DNA of 64,000 nt, from the NCBI RefSeq assembly GCF_026723765.1, contig NZ_CP113524.1, positions 3,209,001-3,273,000 of the forward strand. Reading direction: 5' to 3'. Shown here piece after piece: positions 35,536 to 46,102 of this stretch (the first letter of the stretch is position 1; each line of letters opens with the position of its first letter). The notes beneath the pieces were generated by a model, which saw nothing but the letters and a program-made list of their open reading frames with translations, ran no database searches and was not told the DNA's origin. The position numbers and the translations under genes were made by a program. The stretch comes from Lacrimispora xylanolytica. GTDB lineage: Bacteria > Bacillota > Clostridia > Lachnospirales > Lachnospiraceae.

Positions 35536-37512
35536 CTAATTTTTATTATCTCCAAGGTGAGAATCTGATTCTTTCTCAGCTTCCTTTTCTTCAACCCAGT
35601 CTGTAAGACCGTCAGAAAGTTCTGCTTTGTCTTCCCCCTCAGCATCCTTCTTTTTCTCATCCGGTTCAGGAATTCCTTTTGCCTCCCGGAAAATCTTCAT
35701 GAATTCCTTACCAGTAATGGTTTCTCTTTCAATCAGGAACTCTGCAATCTTATCCATGACATCACGATTCTCCATCAGCAGGGATTTGGCTTCTTCATAG
35801 GCTTCCTTCAGCATTCTCATTACTTCGTCATCTACCTGGGAAGAAGTTGCTTCTGCACAGTTCATCACAGTACGGCCGCTTAAGTACTGGTCTTCCTTGG
35901 TAGCAAGTCCAATAAGACCAAACTTATCTGACATACCGTATTGAGTCACCATAGCTCTGGCAATCTTAGTTGCCTGCTCTATGTCATTGGCAGCTCCTGT
36001 GGTAATGGAATCAAATACGATTTCTTCAGCCGCACGGCCAGCCAGATAGCCTACCAGCATGGCATGAAGCTCTTTTTTGGAATTTAAGAATTTCTCTTCT
36101 TCCGGTACCTGCATCACGTATCCCAGAGCACCCATGGTCCTTGGAACAATGGTGATTTTCTGTACTGGTTCTGCATCTTTTTGCAGGGCACTGACCAGGG
36201 CATGGCCGACCTCGTGGTAGGAAACGATACGGCGTTCTTCCTTATTAAGAACACGGTCTTTCTTTTCTTTACCAACCAGCACTACCTCAACTGCCTCAAA
36301 TAAATCCTTCTGTGCCACGGCATGACGTCCGTTCTTAACTGCCAGAATGGCGGATTCGTTAATCATGTTTGCAAGATCAGAACCAACGGCTCCAGAGGTT
36401 GCAAGAGCGATGGCATCAAGATCAACGGTCTCATCAAGAAGAACGTCTCTTGCATGAACCTTTAAAATATCCACACGGCCTTTTAAATCGGGCTTATCCA
36501 CGATAATACGGCGGTCAAAACGACCTGGTCTTAAAAGAGCCGGATCTAGAATCTCCGGACGGTTGGTCGCCGCAAGGACTAAAAGACCCTTGGAAGAGTC
36601 AAATCCATCCATCTCTGAAAGAAGCTGGTTGAGTGTCTGTTCTCTCTCATCGTTACCGCCTCCAAACCTGGAATCACGGCTTTTTCCGATGGCATCCACT
36701 TCATCGATAAAGATTATACAGGGAGCGGATTCCTGGGCCTGTTTGAATAAATCACGGACGCGGGAAGCACCCACACCTACGAACATTTCAACAAAATCGG
36801 AACCTGACAGGGAATAAAAGGGCACGTGAGCCTCTCCTGCTACTGCCTTGGCAAGAAGGGTCTTACCTGTTCCCGGAGGGCCTACAAGGAGGGCACCTTT
36901 TGGAAGCTTGGCTCCAATCTTCGTATATTTCCCCGGATTATGAAGGAAATCTACAATCTCAGTTAAGGATTCCTTTGCCTCGTCTTCTCCCGCCACATCC
37001 TTAAAGGTGATACCGGTTTCCTTCTGCACATAGACCTTGGCGTTGCTCTTTCCAACTCCCATCAGTCCGCCGCCGCCAACCCGGCGCATCATGAAGTTCA
37101 ATAAGAATCCCATGGCTGCAAATAAAAGCAGATAGCTGACTATGGTCTGAATGAAGAAATTGCTGTCTTTTCGAGTCCTTACGATATCTACACCTGCATC
37201 ATAAAGCCGTTCTACCAGCTTTGAGTCAGAGTCCATACGAACCGTGTAATAGCTGACTCCGGGCTTGTATCCTTCCCAGGTGTTCTTAGGCGTAATGGTA
37301 ATCTTTGTATCGTCTACATGAACAGACTCTACTTGTTTCGCATCAACCATATTCATAAAGGTGTCGTAACTCAGTTCTTTATTGGTCCTCGTTGTAATTG
37401 CATTGTGCAGATAAGAAATTCCTGCTACGGCAATCAGAAACGCAGCGACCCATATAACGATGGCCTGGGTATTTTTCGGCATCTTGTTTTGATTCTGATT
37501 CTTGTTATCCAT
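35536..37512 (-). CDS. ftsH: ATP-dependent zinc metalloprotease FtsH
   Basis: 658 residues. Membrane-anchored AAA protease for quality control. Two membrane helices (AIVIWVAAFLIAVAGISYL near 17-35; TIVSYLLLFAAMGFLLNFMM near 122-141) flank the extracytoplasmic part. Walker A is GPPGTGKTLLAKA, Walker B IIFIDEVDAIG, SRH segment TNRPEILDPALLRPGRFDRR, and zinc site HEVGHA. The acidic, Lys-rich C-terminal tail is ordinary. ATG at 37512 with GGAGAC upstream; promoter at 37564-37592. Confidence 0.97.
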   Translation of the reverse strand: MDNKNQNQNKMPKNTQAIVIWVAAFLIAVAGISYLHNAITTRTNKELSYDTFMNMVDAKQVESVHVDDTKITITPKNTWEGYKPGVSYYTVRMDSDSKLVERLYDAGVDIVRTRKDSNFFIQTIVSYLLLFAAMGFLLNFMMRRVGGGGLMGVGKSNAKVYVQKETGITFKDVAGEDEAKESLTEIVDFLHNPGKYTKIGAKLPKGALLVGPPGTGKTLLAKAVAGEAHVPFYSLSGSDFVEMFVGVGASRVRDLFKQAQESAPCIIFIDEVDAIGKSRDSRFGGGNDEREQTLNQLLSEMDGFDSSKGLLVLAATNRPEILDPALLRPGRFDRRIIVDKPDLKGRVDILKVHARDVLLDETVDLDAIALATSGAVGSDLANMINESAILAVKNGRHAVAQKDLFEAVEVVLVGKEKKDRVLNKEERRIVSYHEVGHALVSALQKDAEPVQKITIVPRTMGALGYVMQVPEEEKFLNSKKELHAMLVGYLAGRAAEEIVFDSITTGAANDIEQATKIARAMVTQYGMSDKFGLIGLATKEDQYLSGRTVMNCAEATSSQVDDEVMRMLKEAYEEAKSLLMENRDVMDKIAEFLIERETITGKEFMKIFREAKGIPEPDEKKKDAEGEDKAELSDGLTDWVEEKEAEKESDSHLGDNKN

Positions 37513-37563
37513 CTGTGTAAAGTCTCCAATCCGGATAGTTTCTACCCATTATATATCTCTATC

Positions 37564-37592
37564 ATTATAGTGTCAGTCTCCCCATAAATCAA
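37564..37592 (-). promoter_or_regulatory. ftsH promoter
   Basis: Minus strand TTGATT (37592-37587), 17 bases, TATAAT (37569-37564). Confidence 0.65.
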
Positions 37593-37652
37593 GAAAAGAA
37601 TTATAAAATCCTTATAAACACCCGGACTGGTTTTATTTTTCAAAAATGTAAT

Positions 37653-38633
37653 TTACCGTTCCTCACGGAAATATGCCTGACCAAGACTTTCCGGTGGCTG
37701 GTGTTCCCTTTTTTTCCTTAAACTGGAAATGATGAGCACGATAATGGTTACAACGTAAGGCAGTGCTTTGAATATTTCCTGTGACCCACGGCTTAAGCCT
37801 GGGATATATAAATATAGGATGTAAAGTCCACCAAACAGCAAGGAACCCCAGATGGCTCCTACCGGCTTCCAAAGGGCAAAAATGACTAGAGCGATGGCAA
37901 GCCAGCCTCTGTCACCAAAACCGTTATTGGTCCAGGTTCCTCCGGAATATTCCATTACAAAGTAGAGACCGCCAAGACCGCTTAAACCGCCGCCAATGCA
38001 GGTTGCCAGATACTTGTAGGCAGTAACAGGAATTCCTGCTGCATCCGCAGTCGCCGGGCTCTCTCCTACGGCTCTTAAGTTCAGGCCTTTTCTCGTTTTA
38101 TTTAAGAAAAGTGCAAGTGCGATTGCAAGTGCAACGCCAAGATACGTAAGAAAACCATAAGAAAACAGAGCCTGTCCCAAGACGCCAAGCTTAGAAAGTC
38201 CTGGAATGGGAGTCTTAAATGCCTGTCCGGTCACTGCAACAGAGATCTGTCCAACACCGCCTGCAAGCTTTGAAAGAGAGCCGCCGAAAAAGTTGCCAAA
38301 TCCCACACCAAAGGTAGTCAGTGCAAGTCCGGTTACGTTTTGATTTGCCTTTAAGGTTATGGTCAGTATGCTGTAAATCAGTCCGCCAAATGCAGCACAC
38401 AAAAAGGCACATAAAAAGGAAATCAGCACGCCAACCAGTCCATTGGGAGCCGCTGTAGAATTTTCATATAAAAAGGCGCCGATCAGTCCTGCAATGCCTC
38501 CCATATACATCATGCCCGGAATCCCCAGATTTAAGTTACCTGATTTTTCTGTCAGGATTTCTCCAAGTGCGCCATAGAGAATTCCGATTCCCTGACCGAT
38601 CACTTTTTGAATAAAGATTACCAAAAGTCCCAT
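37653..38633 (-). CDS. nucleoside ABC transporter permease (second)
   Basis: 326 residues, about nine membrane segments, of the BPD_transp_2 family as in NupQ/YufQ. Family stretches: TEKSGNLNLGIPGMMYMGG near the N-terminus and LRAVGESPATADAAGIPVTAYKY. With the other permease it forms the membrane channel of a BMP-type nucleoside importer. 16 bases after the upstream permease gene. Confidence 0.9.
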   Translation of the reverse strand: MGLLVIFIQKVIGQGIGILYGALGEILTEKSGNLNLGIPGMMYMGGIAGLIGAFLYENSTAAPNGLVGVLISFLCAFLCAAFGGLIYSILTITLKANQNVTGLALTTFGVGFGNFFGGSLSKLAGGVGQISVAVTGQAFKTPIPGLSKLGVLGQALFSYGFLTYLGVALAIALALFLNKTRKGLNLRAVGESPATADAAGIPVTAYKYLATCIGGGLSGLGGLYFVMEYSGGTWTNNGFGDRGWLAIALVIFALWKPVGAIWGSLLFGGLYILYLYIPGLSRGSQEIFKALPYVVTIIVLIISSLRKKREHQPPESLGQAYFREER

Positions 38634-38649
38634 GATCTATTACTCCTTC

Positions 38650-39750
38650 CTATTCTGCCGATGAACGTTTGCCGCCCCGGAACCTTACTTCATAGTCAAT
38701 AAAGAATTCACAGCCCAGAATAAAGAAAAGAATGATGCCGGTAATAACGTCGGAAGCATTTTCATTTAAATTGAACTGAGAGGCGATCTGTCCGGCTCCC
38801 TTTTGCATGAATACAAGGAAGAAGGAAACAATGATCATGGCAAAGGTGTTGAATTTACTGAGCCAGGAAACGATGATGGCAGTAAATCCTCTGCCGCCTG
38901 CCGTACTGGTGGAAATCGTATGGCTGGCACCGCTTACGATGATGAATCCGGCAATTCCACATAAGGCACCGGAAAGAGCTACGGTTCTCATAATTACTTT
39001 TTTCACGTTAATTCCGGCATAGCGTGCAGTATTGCCGCTCTCTCCCACGACGGAGATTTCATAGCCCTGCTTGCTGTGCTTTAAGTAAAAATACATGGCA
39101 ATGGTAAGCCCTAATACAATGATAAGATTCCAGCCATATTCCAGACCAAAGAGCTTTGGAAGCCAGCCACCCTTTGTCGCAGAGTTAATGGTTCCAACGG
39201 AGTTAGATCCCTTTGGATTTTCCCAGAAAATGATACCAAAGGTTACTACCTGCATGGCAACATAGTTCATCATCAAGGTAAATAATGTTTCATTGGTATC
39301 CCAGTATGCCTTAAAGAAAGCTGGAATGCAGGCCCAGATCATGGCTGCTATGGCGCTTCCAAGGAACATGAGGGGAAATAATATAAAAGGAGAAAGAGTA
39401 TTTCCAAAATAGATCATCATAGCGGCGGAAGTTACGCCTCCAATTAAGACCTGACCTTCTGCACCAATATTCCAGAATCTCATTTTAAATGCCGGAGTGA
39501 TACCAACTGCGATACAAAGCAGCACCAGGGTATCTCTTATGGTCATCCAGATTCTTCTCTTGGTACCTACGGCTCCTTCAAAGATTCCTTTATAAACTTC
39601 AATCGGATTCAGTCCAGTCAGTGCCACGATGACTCCTGCACAGACTACCAAAGACAGAAAAACCGCAATGAGGCGAATCATCCATGCCTTCCATGGTTCA
39701 ATGGATTCCCGCTTTGCCGTTTGAAACAGCGGCTCTTTTCCCTTCATCAT
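38650..39750 (-). CDS. nucleoside ABC transporter permease (first)
   Basis: 366 residues, BPD_transp_2 family (NupP/YufP). Hydrophobic, with the family segments FWNIGAEGQVLIGGVTSAA, VVGESGNTARYAGINVKKVI and GRGFTAIIVSWLSKFN. Start overlaps the ATPase stop by 4 bases; AGGAGG precedes ATG at 39750. Confidence 0.9.
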   Translation of the reverse strand: MMKGKEPLFQTAKRESIEPWKAWMIRLIAVFLSLVVCAGVIVALTGLNPIEVYKGIFEGAVGTKRRIWMTIRDTLVLLCIAVGITPAFKMRFWNIGAEGQVLIGGVTSAAMMIYFGNTLSPFILFPLMFLGSAIAAMIWACIPAFFKAYWDTNETLFTLMMNYVAMQVVTFGIIFWENPKGSNSVGTINSATKGGWLPKLFGLEYGWNLIIVLGLTIAMYFYLKHSKQGYEISVVGESGNTARYAGINVKKVIMRTVALSGALCGIAGFIIVSGASHTISTSTAGGRGFTAIIVSWLSKFNTFAMIIVSFFLVFMQKGAGQIASQFNLNENASDVITGIILFFILGCEFFIDYEVRFRGGKRSSAE

Positions 39751-41276
39751 TCCTGATTTCCTCCTGTTTTCATCATCAGCTTTCCGATTTCTTCTTTTGT
39801 GGCACTTCTGCCGTCAACGATACCGCTTATGGTTCCGCCGCACATCACAAGGATGCTGTCACATAATTCCATGAGCACATCAAGATCCTCACCAACACAG
39901 ATAACAGCGGTCCCTTTCTTTTTCTGCTCATTGAGCAGGTTGTAGATGGTGTGGGAGGAATGAATATCGAGTCCGCGAACCGGATATGCCACTAAAAGTA
40001 CCGATGGTGCCGATGCGATCTCACGTCCGACTAATACCTTCTGAACATTACCGCCTGACAGCTTTCGTACTGGTATTGAAGTTCCCGGAGTGGCAATTCC
40101 AAGCTCATGAATCAGCTTTTCTGCCAGTGCCTTTGGAGATCTTCGGTCTGCAAAAAAGGAACGGCCTTTTTTGTAGCTTCGAAGCATAATATTATCCGTT
40201 AAATCCATGGTACCAACAAGTCCCATACCCAGACGGTCTTCCGGAACAAAGGAAAGCCGGACTCCAGCCTTTGCAATATCGGCTGCGCTCATAACGGTCA
40301 GTTCCTTTTCTCCGCCTTCCGGAGGGTAATAAAGGGCAGAACCTCTGGTGGTTGGAATCAGTCCCGCAATGGCCTCTAAAAGCTCTCTCTGGCCGCTTCC
40401 TGCGACGCCTGCAATTCCAAGAATCTCTCCGCTGTTAGCGACAAAGGTGGCGTTTTCCAAGGTGGTGATCCCTTCCTTGCTTACACAGGTAAGCCCATGT
40501 ATCTCCAGTCTTTTTTCCGGGGAAACAGGATCCGGACGTTCTATGTTCAAGCTAACTTTTTTTCCTACCATCATTTCGGTCAAGGATTCTTCTGTCGCTT
40601 CTTTTGTCTCGATGGTACCGATATACTGGCCCTTTCTAAGAACCGATACCCGGTCAGACAAGGTAAGTACTTCATTGAGCTTATGGGTGATGATGATAAT
40701 GGAATGACCTGCTTTTCTCATGTTGCGGAGTACTGCAAAGAGGCGGTCCGCTTCCTGAGGGGTAAGTACTGCCGTAGGCTCATCTAATATAAGGATGTCC
40801 ACCCCACGGTATAACAGCTTAACGATCTCAACGGTCTGCTTCTGGGACACTGACATGGTGTAAATCTTCTGGTCAGGGTCTAAATCAAATCCGTATTTGG
40901 CGGTGAGGCTGTTGATTTTATCGCTGACTGCTTTCCGGTCAAGAAGCTCCTGTCCCGGTAGGCCTAAAATGATGTTTTCCGCAGCAGTAAACACCTCAAC
41001 CAGCTTAAAATGCTGGTGAATCATACCAATTCCTAAATCAAAGGAATCCTTGGGAGACCGTATGGATACCTCTTTTCCATTCACCGCAATCTGCCCCTCA
41101 TCAGGGTAATAGATTCCGGAAATCATATTCATAAGTGTTGTTTTGCCGCTTCCGTTTTCCCCCAGAATCGAAAGTATTTCTCCTCTCTTTACAGACAGGC
41201 AGACTTTGTCGTTGGCAGTTACCTTGCCAAACCGTTTGGTGATATTTTTCAGTTCAATGGCATAATTATCGTTCAC
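39747..41276 (-). CDS. nucleoside ABC transporter ATP-binding protein
   Basis: 509 residues with two ABC modules, as in NupO/YufO and sugar MglA-type proteins. First module: GENGSGKTTLMNMISG, VSQKQTVEIVKLL, ILDEPTAVLTP. Second: GVAGSGQRELLEAIAG (degenerate Walker A), LSGGNVQKVLVGREI, with LLVAYPVRGLDI in the Walker B place. The GTG at 41276 is chosen because GGAGG lies 8 bases before it; the frame runs upstream into the hairpin at 41333-41365. Energises nucleoside uptake. Confidence 0.92.
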   Translation of the reverse strand: MNDNYAIELKNITKRFGKVTANDKVCLSVKRGEILSILGENGSGKTTLMNMISGIYYPDEGQIAVNGKEVSIRSPKDSFDLGIGMIHQHFKLVEVFTAAENIILGLPGQELLDRKAVSDKINSLTAKYGFDLDPDQKIYTMSVSQKQTVEIVKLLYRGVDILILDEPTAVLTPQEADRLFAVLRNMRKAGHSIIIITHKLNEVLTLSDRVSVLRKGQYIGTIETKEATEESLTEMMVGKKVSLNIERPDPVSPEKRLEIHGLTCVSKEGITTLENATFVANSGEILGIAGVAGSGQRELLEAIAGLIPTTRGSALYYPPEGGEKELTVMSAADIAKAGVRLSFVPEDRLGMGLVGTMDLTDNIMLRSYKKGRSFFADRRSPKALAEKLIHELGIATPGTSIPVRKLSGGNVQKVLVGREIASAPSVLLVAYPVRGLDIHSSHTIYNLLNEQKKKGTAVICVGEDLDVLMELCDSILVMCGGTISGIVDGRSATKEEIGKLMMKTGGNQE

Positions 41277-41332
41277 CGGGACATCCTCCGTTTCATTTTT
41301 TCCTGCTTTTCCCATTCCATTCTTTAATAGCA

Positions 41333-41365
41333 AAAAGCGGGGCCAAAATATCTGGCGCCGCTTTT
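41333..41365 (-). other. intercistronic hairpin between the BMP lipoprotein and ATPase genes
   Basis: Arms AAAAGCGG and CCGCTTTT with GGCC/GGC inside, on the minus strand followed by UUGCUAUU. Likely an attenuator or mRNA end-protector that lets the binding protein be made in excess. Confidence 0.6.
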
Positions 41366-41392
41366 AAGCCTGACTCATTTCCGTCTGAGCAT

Positions 41393-42652
41393 TTATTTAT
41401 CAATGGTAGTAATACCATCAATTAAGATATCAAATGCCGGTGCAGAACCGAATTCAGACTCATGGAAATATCCATTGGATACGTATTCCACGTCACTTCC
41501 ATCCTTTTTATAGGTTTCAAGCTTTTTGCCGCCTACTGTAAAAGTAGAAGTATCAAATACGTGAAGGGTTCCTGCCTTAATGGCATCTTCTGTTTCTTTT
41601 ACCTTCTCTTCCGTTCCAGGAGCTATTGCATCCTTATTCAGTTCGGTAATGGAAACAGCTCCGTCCTTGTAGCCCTGGCACCAGTCTGTGTCAATGGCCT
41701 TGCCGTCAATCACACTCTGTACTGCATAGGTCACGTATGGAGCCCAGTTGATGGAGGCTGAAGTAAGTGCAGTCTTAGGAGCCGTTGCAAGCATGGAGAT
41801 GTTGTAGCCTACATCTGGAACGCCGGCTGCTTCACAAGCAACAGGAGCGCCAGTGGTATCTGCATGCTGGCTGATTAATACACAGCCATTGGAAATCAAA
41901 GCATCGGCTGCTTCTTTTTCCAGATCAAAGCTTCCCCAGCTGTTGGTATACTTAACTTCCATAGTAGCCTGCGGACATACGGAACGTACGCCAAGGAAAA
42001 AGGAAGTATAACCGCTGATTACCTCTGCGTATGGATAAGCGCCTACATAACCGATCTTTACTGCGTCTTCTTTTACTTTTCCATCCTGAATCATCTGGTT
42101 TAACTTAAGTCCAGCTACGACACCGGATACATAACGGGATTCATATACGTTAGTAAAATAATTATGCATATTGCTTAAGCCGCTTAATTTTGCCTGATAT
42201 CCGGTTGCATGACAGAACTGAACCTCTGGATATTCTTTTGCAGCTTCTATAATATAGGATTCGTAACCAAAGCTGTTGGCAAAAATGATGTTGCAGCCCT
42301 GATCCGCAAGATCCATAGCCGCATCTTTTGCACTCTCGTCTTCTGGAACGTTCCATTTTACAATGATCTGGTCATCGGATAAGCCAAGGGCTTTCTTCAT
42401 ATCCAGGGCACCATTGTAATGAGCGGCTGTGTAGCTCTCGTTCTCATCGCCGATGTAAATAAATCCTACCTTTAAATCTTCTTTGGCGACTTTGCCTTTT
42501 GGGTCAGCAGCTTCTGTTTTACCAGCTTCTGTTGCCTGACCTTCTGCTTTTGTTGTAGCTGTAGCGGATGGGGAACCGGAGTTACCGCAGGCGGTTAATG
42601 ACAGAGCCATAAGTCCTGCCAGAGCCAGACCAACCAACTTCTTTGATTTCAT
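41393..42652 (-). CDS. BMP-family nucleoside-binding lipoprotein
   Basis: 419 residues. Signal peptide MKSKKLVGLALAGLMALSLT with lipobox LTACG (Cys22), then a Ser/Thr/Ala-rich linker. The BMP/PnrA domain includes VGFIYIGDENESYTAAHYNG, CNIIFANSFGYESYI, YESRYVSGVVAGLKLN and IGYVGAYPYAEVISGYTSFFLG. It would capture purine or other nucleosides outside the membrane for the transporter downstream. ATG at 42652 has GAGGAGG upstream; promoter 42723-42750. Confidence 0.93.
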   Translation of the reverse strand: MKSKKLVGLALAGLMALSLTACGNSGSPSATATTKAEGQATEAGKTEAADPKGKVAKEDLKVGFIYIGDENESYTAAHYNGALDMKKALGLSDDQIIVKWNVPEDESAKDAAMDLADQGCNIIFANSFGYESYIIEAAKEYPEVQFCHATGYQAKLSGLSNMHNYFTNVYESRYVSGVVAGLKLNQMIQDGKVKEDAVKIGYVGAYPYAEVISGYTSFFLGVRSVCPQATMEVKYTNSWGSFDLEKEAADALISNGCVLISQHADTTGAPVACEAAGVPDVGYNISMLATAPKTALTSASINWAPYVTYAVQSVIDGKAIDTDWCQGYKDGAVSITELNKDAIAPGTEEKVKETEDAIKAGTLHVFDTSTFTVGGKKLETYKKDGSDVEYVSNGYFHESEFGSAPAFDILIDGITTIDK

Positions 42653-42722
42653 AACTAATCCTCCTCAAACGTGTGCGCTTTGGTGTTGTTAACCTCTATA
42701 AATTGCAAAATTTACATTACCC

Positions 42723-42750
42723 AGTATAACATCGTTTTAAGGCTTGTCAA
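42723..42750 (-). promoter_or_regulatory. promoter of the nucleoside transporter operon
   Basis: Minus strand TTGACA (42750-42745), 16 bases, TATACT (42728-42723). Confidence 0.7.
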
Positions 42751-43018
42751 TAAGAAAAATGTCATTTTTTACACTATTTCTTTCCACCATAAGCGGGCTT
42801 AATTATCATTAATAAGCGGCTATTATAGTATGGTGTTTTTTAACCTTTTTCATCATATTTTTCCCATTTTTCTTTTTCGATAAAAATGAAAAGCAAATGG
42901 TATAATATAATAGAAGAAATACCATCCACTTCCATATAAATATAATCCACCCAAAAAATTTCCACTTAATTATTTTAGTTTTTTATGTTTGGCTCTGGAT
43001 TTTTTTTTTGAATAGGTG

Positions 43019-43024
43019 TATAAT
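43019..43024 (+). promoter_or_regulatory. pyrG -10 element
   Basis: TATAAT at 43019-43024, with no good -35 (a run of ten T lies there). A further TATAAT sits near 42900. Confidence 0.4.
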
Positions 43025-43077
43025 CACTTTTTTGAAAACATCCCCATACCATCACCACAGAAGGAGGTTACACTGTT

Positions 43078-44682
43078 ATGTCAGTGAAATACGTATTTGT
43101 CACCGGAGGCGTTGTGTCCGGACTTGGCAAAGGTATTACCGCAGCATCGCTTGGTCGACTGTTAAAAGCCCGAGGCTATAAAGTCACCATGCAGAAATTC
43201 GATCCTTATATCAATATTGATCCAGGTACCATGAATCCCGTTCAGCATGGAGAAGTTTTCGTGACAGAAGATGGAGTAGAAACAGATTTAGATCTTGGAC
43301 ACTACGAACGTTTTATCGATGAGAGCCTGACCAAAAATTCCAACGTTACAACTGGTAAGGTTTATTGGACCGTATTGACCCGCGAACGACGGGGAGACTT
43401 CGGGGGAGGCACCGTACAGGTTATCCCTCATATTACCGACGAAATAAAAAGCCGTTTTCACCACAATCACAATTCCTCTGAAACAGAAATTGCTATCATA
43501 GAAGTAGGCGGAACGGTAGGCGACATCGAAAGCCAGCCTTTCTTAGAGGCAATCCGCCAATTCCAACATGAAGTAGGCCGCGAGAATGCAATGCTGATCC
43601 ACGTGACCCTGGTTCCATATCTGAAAGTTTCCGAAGAACTAAAAACCAAACCGACCCAGGCCAGTGTAAAAGACTTACAGGGAATGGGTATCCAGCCCGA
43701 CATCATTGTATGCCGTTCCGAACAGCCCCTTGATGACGGAATCCGAAGCAAAATCGCACAATTCTGTAATGTTCCCAAGACTCACGTAATCCAGAACCTG
43801 GATGTTGAGGTATTATATGAACTTCCCCTTGTTATGGAAGAAGAACATCTGGCTCAGGTCGCATGTGAGTGTTTAAAGCTCCCATGTCCTACTCCTGATT
43901 TAGCAGAATGGGCTGCCATGATTGATAACTGGAAGCATCCGGAAAAGGAAGTGACCATTGCATTAGTAGGCAAATACATTCAGCTTCATGACGCTTATAT
44001 TTCCGTTGTCGAGGCATTAAAACACGGCGGCGTATATAACCGTGCCGACGTTACCATTAAATGGGTGGATTCTGAACTCGTGACCAATGAGAATGCAGAT
44101 GAATTATTCAGCGATGTCAATGGTATTCTTGTTCCGGGAGGCTTTGGTAGCCGTGGAATCGAAGGAAAGATTTCTTCCATACAATATGCCCGCGAACATA
44201 ACATACCATTCCTTGGCATTTGCCTTGGCATGCAGATGGCCATCGTGGAATTTGCCCGCAATGTAGTCGGTTTTGCCGATGCTCATACCTCAGAGCTTGA
44301 TATGGATACCACACATCCCGTGATTCATTTAATGCCAGACCAGAATGATATTGAAGATATTGGCGGAACTCTTCGTCTTGGTTCTTATCCTTGTGTTCTG
44401 GACAAGTCCTCCAAATCCTTTGAGGTGTATGGAGAAGAACTGATTCACGAACGCCACAGACATCGTTATGAGGTAAATAACGATTACCGTGAAGATTTAA
44501 CAAAAGCTGGAATGAAGCTTTCCGGTATCTCTCCAGATGGACGAATCGTAGAGATGGTAGAAATCCCGGCTCACCCATGGTTCGTAGCGACCCAGGCTCA
44601 CCCAGAGTTTAAATCAAGACCAAACAGACCTCACCCGCTGTTCCGTGATTTCATCAAGGCAGCTGTTGAAAATAAAAAATAA
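43078..44682 (+). CDS. pyrG: CTP synthase
   Basis: 534 residues. Makes CTP from UTP, ATP and glutamine. N-terminal synthetase: [35 protein letters not shown], and [15 protein letters not shown]-terminal amidotransferase: PGGFGSRG, Cys in GICLGMQMA and His-Glu in [13 protein letters not shown] at 43078 has GAAGGAGG upstream. Single gene with terminator at 44695-44740. Confidence 0.98.
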   Translation: MSVKYVFVTGGVVSGLGKGITAASLGRLLKARGYKVTMQKFDPYINIDPGTMNPVQHGEVFVTEDGVETDLDLGHYERFIDESLTKNSNVTTGKVYWTVLTRERRGDFGGGTVQVIPHITDEIKSRFHHNHNSSETEIAIIEVGGTVGDIESQPFLEAIRQFQHEVGRENAMLIHVTLVPYLKVSEELKTKPTQASVKDLQGMGIQPDIIVCRSEQPLDDGIRSKIAQFCNVPKTHVIQNLDVEVLYELPLVMEEEHLAQVACECLKLPCPTPDLAEWAAMIDNWKHPEKEVTIALVGKYIQLHDAYISVVEALKHGGVYNRADVTIKWVDSELVTNENADELFSDVNGILVPGGFGSRGIEGKISSIQYAREHNIPFLGICLGMQMAIVEFARNVVGFADAHTSELDMDTTHPVIHLMPDQNDIEDIGGTLRLGSYPCVLDKSSKSFEVYGEELIHERHRHRYEVNNDYREDLTKAGMKLSGISPDGRIVEMVEIPAHPWFVATQAHPEFKSRPNRPHPLFRDFIKAAVENKK

Positions 44683-44694
44683 TGACACCGAACG

Positions 44695-44740
44695 ATGGAG
44701 TTCAGGTTCTTACTTAGAATCTGGCTCCATTTTAATTTTG
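44695..44740 (+). terminator. pyrG terminator
   Basis: Arms ATGGAG (44695-44700) and CTCCAT (44725-44730), with partial inner pairing, followed by TTTTAATTTT. Confidence 0.8.
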
Positions 44741-44787
44741 CGAAAATAAGAATTTACTTTAAATTATTATTTTCTTTTATTTTTTTC

Positions 44788-44815
44788 TTGCACTTTTCTC
44801 ATCTTCTGCTATAAT
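44788..44815 (+). promoter_or_regulatory. livJHMGF promoter
   Basis: TTGCAC (44788-44793), 16 bases, TATAAT (44810-44815). Confidence 0.65.
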
Positions 44816-44885
44816 AATATGCAACGTGTGTCCGCAGGGAAGACAGTTGTGCTCATAGGAGATACACATAAGGAGGATATGTATT

Positions 44886-46067
44886 ATGAAATTGAAAAAA
44901 GTTTTTGCACTTACTCTTGCTGCTTGCTTAAGCGCTTCTCTCGTTGCCGGCTGCAGCAGCTCAGGTTCCTCAGGATCTTCAAACAGCGGCGAAAAGGTTG
45001 TAAAAATTGGTGTATTTGAGCCAACCACCGGAGAAAACGGCGGCGGCGGCTTCCAGGAAGTCTTAGGCGTTCGTTACGCCAACCAGGTTCACCCAACCGT
45101 GAAGATCGGTGGAGAGGACTATAAAGTTGTATTAGTGGAAGTAGATAATAAATCCGATAAAACAGAGGCTGTCAATGCAGCACAGAAGCTTGTAAGCCAG
45201 AAGGTTTCTGCTGTTATCGGAAGCTATGGTTCCGGTGTTTCCATTGCCGCCGGACAGATCTTTGCAGATGCCAAGATTCCGGCGATCGGCGCTTCCTGTA
45301 CGAATCCACAGGTTACCCAGGGAAATGACTATTACTTCCGTGTATGCTTCTTAGATCCCTTCCAGGGAACGGTTATGGCAAACTATGCCAATGATAACGG
45401 AGCAAAGAAGGCAGCCATTATTACACAGCTTGGAGATGATTACTCTTCCGGACTTGGTTCTTTCTTTAAAACCTCCTTTACAAAGCTTGGCGGTACTGTA
45501 GTAAGTGAAGAACAGTTCCAGACTAACCAGACAGACTTTAAAGCAATCCTTACAAACATTAAGGCGCAGAACCCTGACATTATCTTCGCTCCTTCTTCTA
45601 TTACAACAGCCCCTTTAATCATTAAGCAGGCCCGTGAGCTTGGAATCACAGCTACCATTGCTGCTGGTGATACCTGGGAGAACTCAACAGTTATCGACAA
45701 TGCAGGAACCTCCGCAGACGGAATCGTTCTTTCTACTTTCTTTGACGAAGCAGAGCCAGCCAACGACGAAGCTGCTTCCTTTATCTCTGGTTTCAAAACT
45801 TACTTAAAGGAACAGAAGCAGGATGAAATCATTCCAGCCGTATCTGCCCTTGGCTATGACGCTTACTTAAGCGCATGTAAGGCAATTGAAACTGCTGGTA
45901 CTACCGATGGCGAAAAGATTAAAGACGCTTTAAAGGGAGTATCCATTGAAGGCGTTACCGGTAATATCTCCTTTGACGAGAACGGAGATGCTAAAAAGGA
46001 TATGGCATTTATTAAGACTGTTGAGAACGGAAAATTCAAATTCCTGACAACAACTACCGTAAAATAA
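44886..46067 (+). CDS. livJ: branched-chain amino acid-binding lipoprotein
   Basis: 393 residues. Signal peptide with lipobox LVAGC (Cys23), Ser/Gly linker, then a type I periplasmic-binding fold: VKIGVFEPTTGENGGGGFQE, AVNAAQKLVSQKVSAVIGSY, GASCTNPQVTQ and LGDDYSSGLGSFFK. It would bind Leu, Ile or Val outside the membrane. ATG at 44886 has AAGGAGG. First gene of the liv operon, separated from livH by a hairpin. Confidence 0.95.
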   Translation: MKLKKVFALTLAACLSASLVAGCSSSGSSGSSNSGEKVVKIGVFEPTTGENGGGGFQEVLGVRYANQVHPTVKIGGEDYKVVLVEVDNKSDKTEAVNAAQKLVSQKVSAVIGSYGSGVSIAAGQIFADAKIPAIGASCTNPQVTQGNDYYFRVCFLDPFQGTVMANYANDNGAKKAAIITQLGDDYSSGLGSFFKTSFTKLGGTVVSEEQFQTNQTDFKAILTNIKAQNPDIIFAPSSITTAPLIIKQARELGITATIAAGDTWENSTVIDNAGTSADGIVLSTFFDEAEPANDEAASFISGFKTYLKEQKQDEIIPAVSALGYDAYLSACKAIETAGTTDGEKIKDALKGVSIEGVTGNISFDENGDAKKDMAFIKTVENGKFKFLTTTTVK

Positions 46068-46102
46068 CAAATTACATCGCAATGATGCAAACATCACCGG
46101 AT

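Larger units (their letters stand above)
42653..43077. other. divergent bmp/pyrG control region
   Basis: 425 bases. It contains the minus-strand bmp promoter, AT-rich sequence and the plus-strand pyrG promoter region. No riboswitch or terminator hairpin could be seen. Confidence 0.6.

Noticed and set aside
42653-43077. CTP-dependent reiterative initiation or attenuator before pyrG, as in Bacillus
   Set aside because: The expected GGG start and terminator stem are absent after the TATAAT at 43019.
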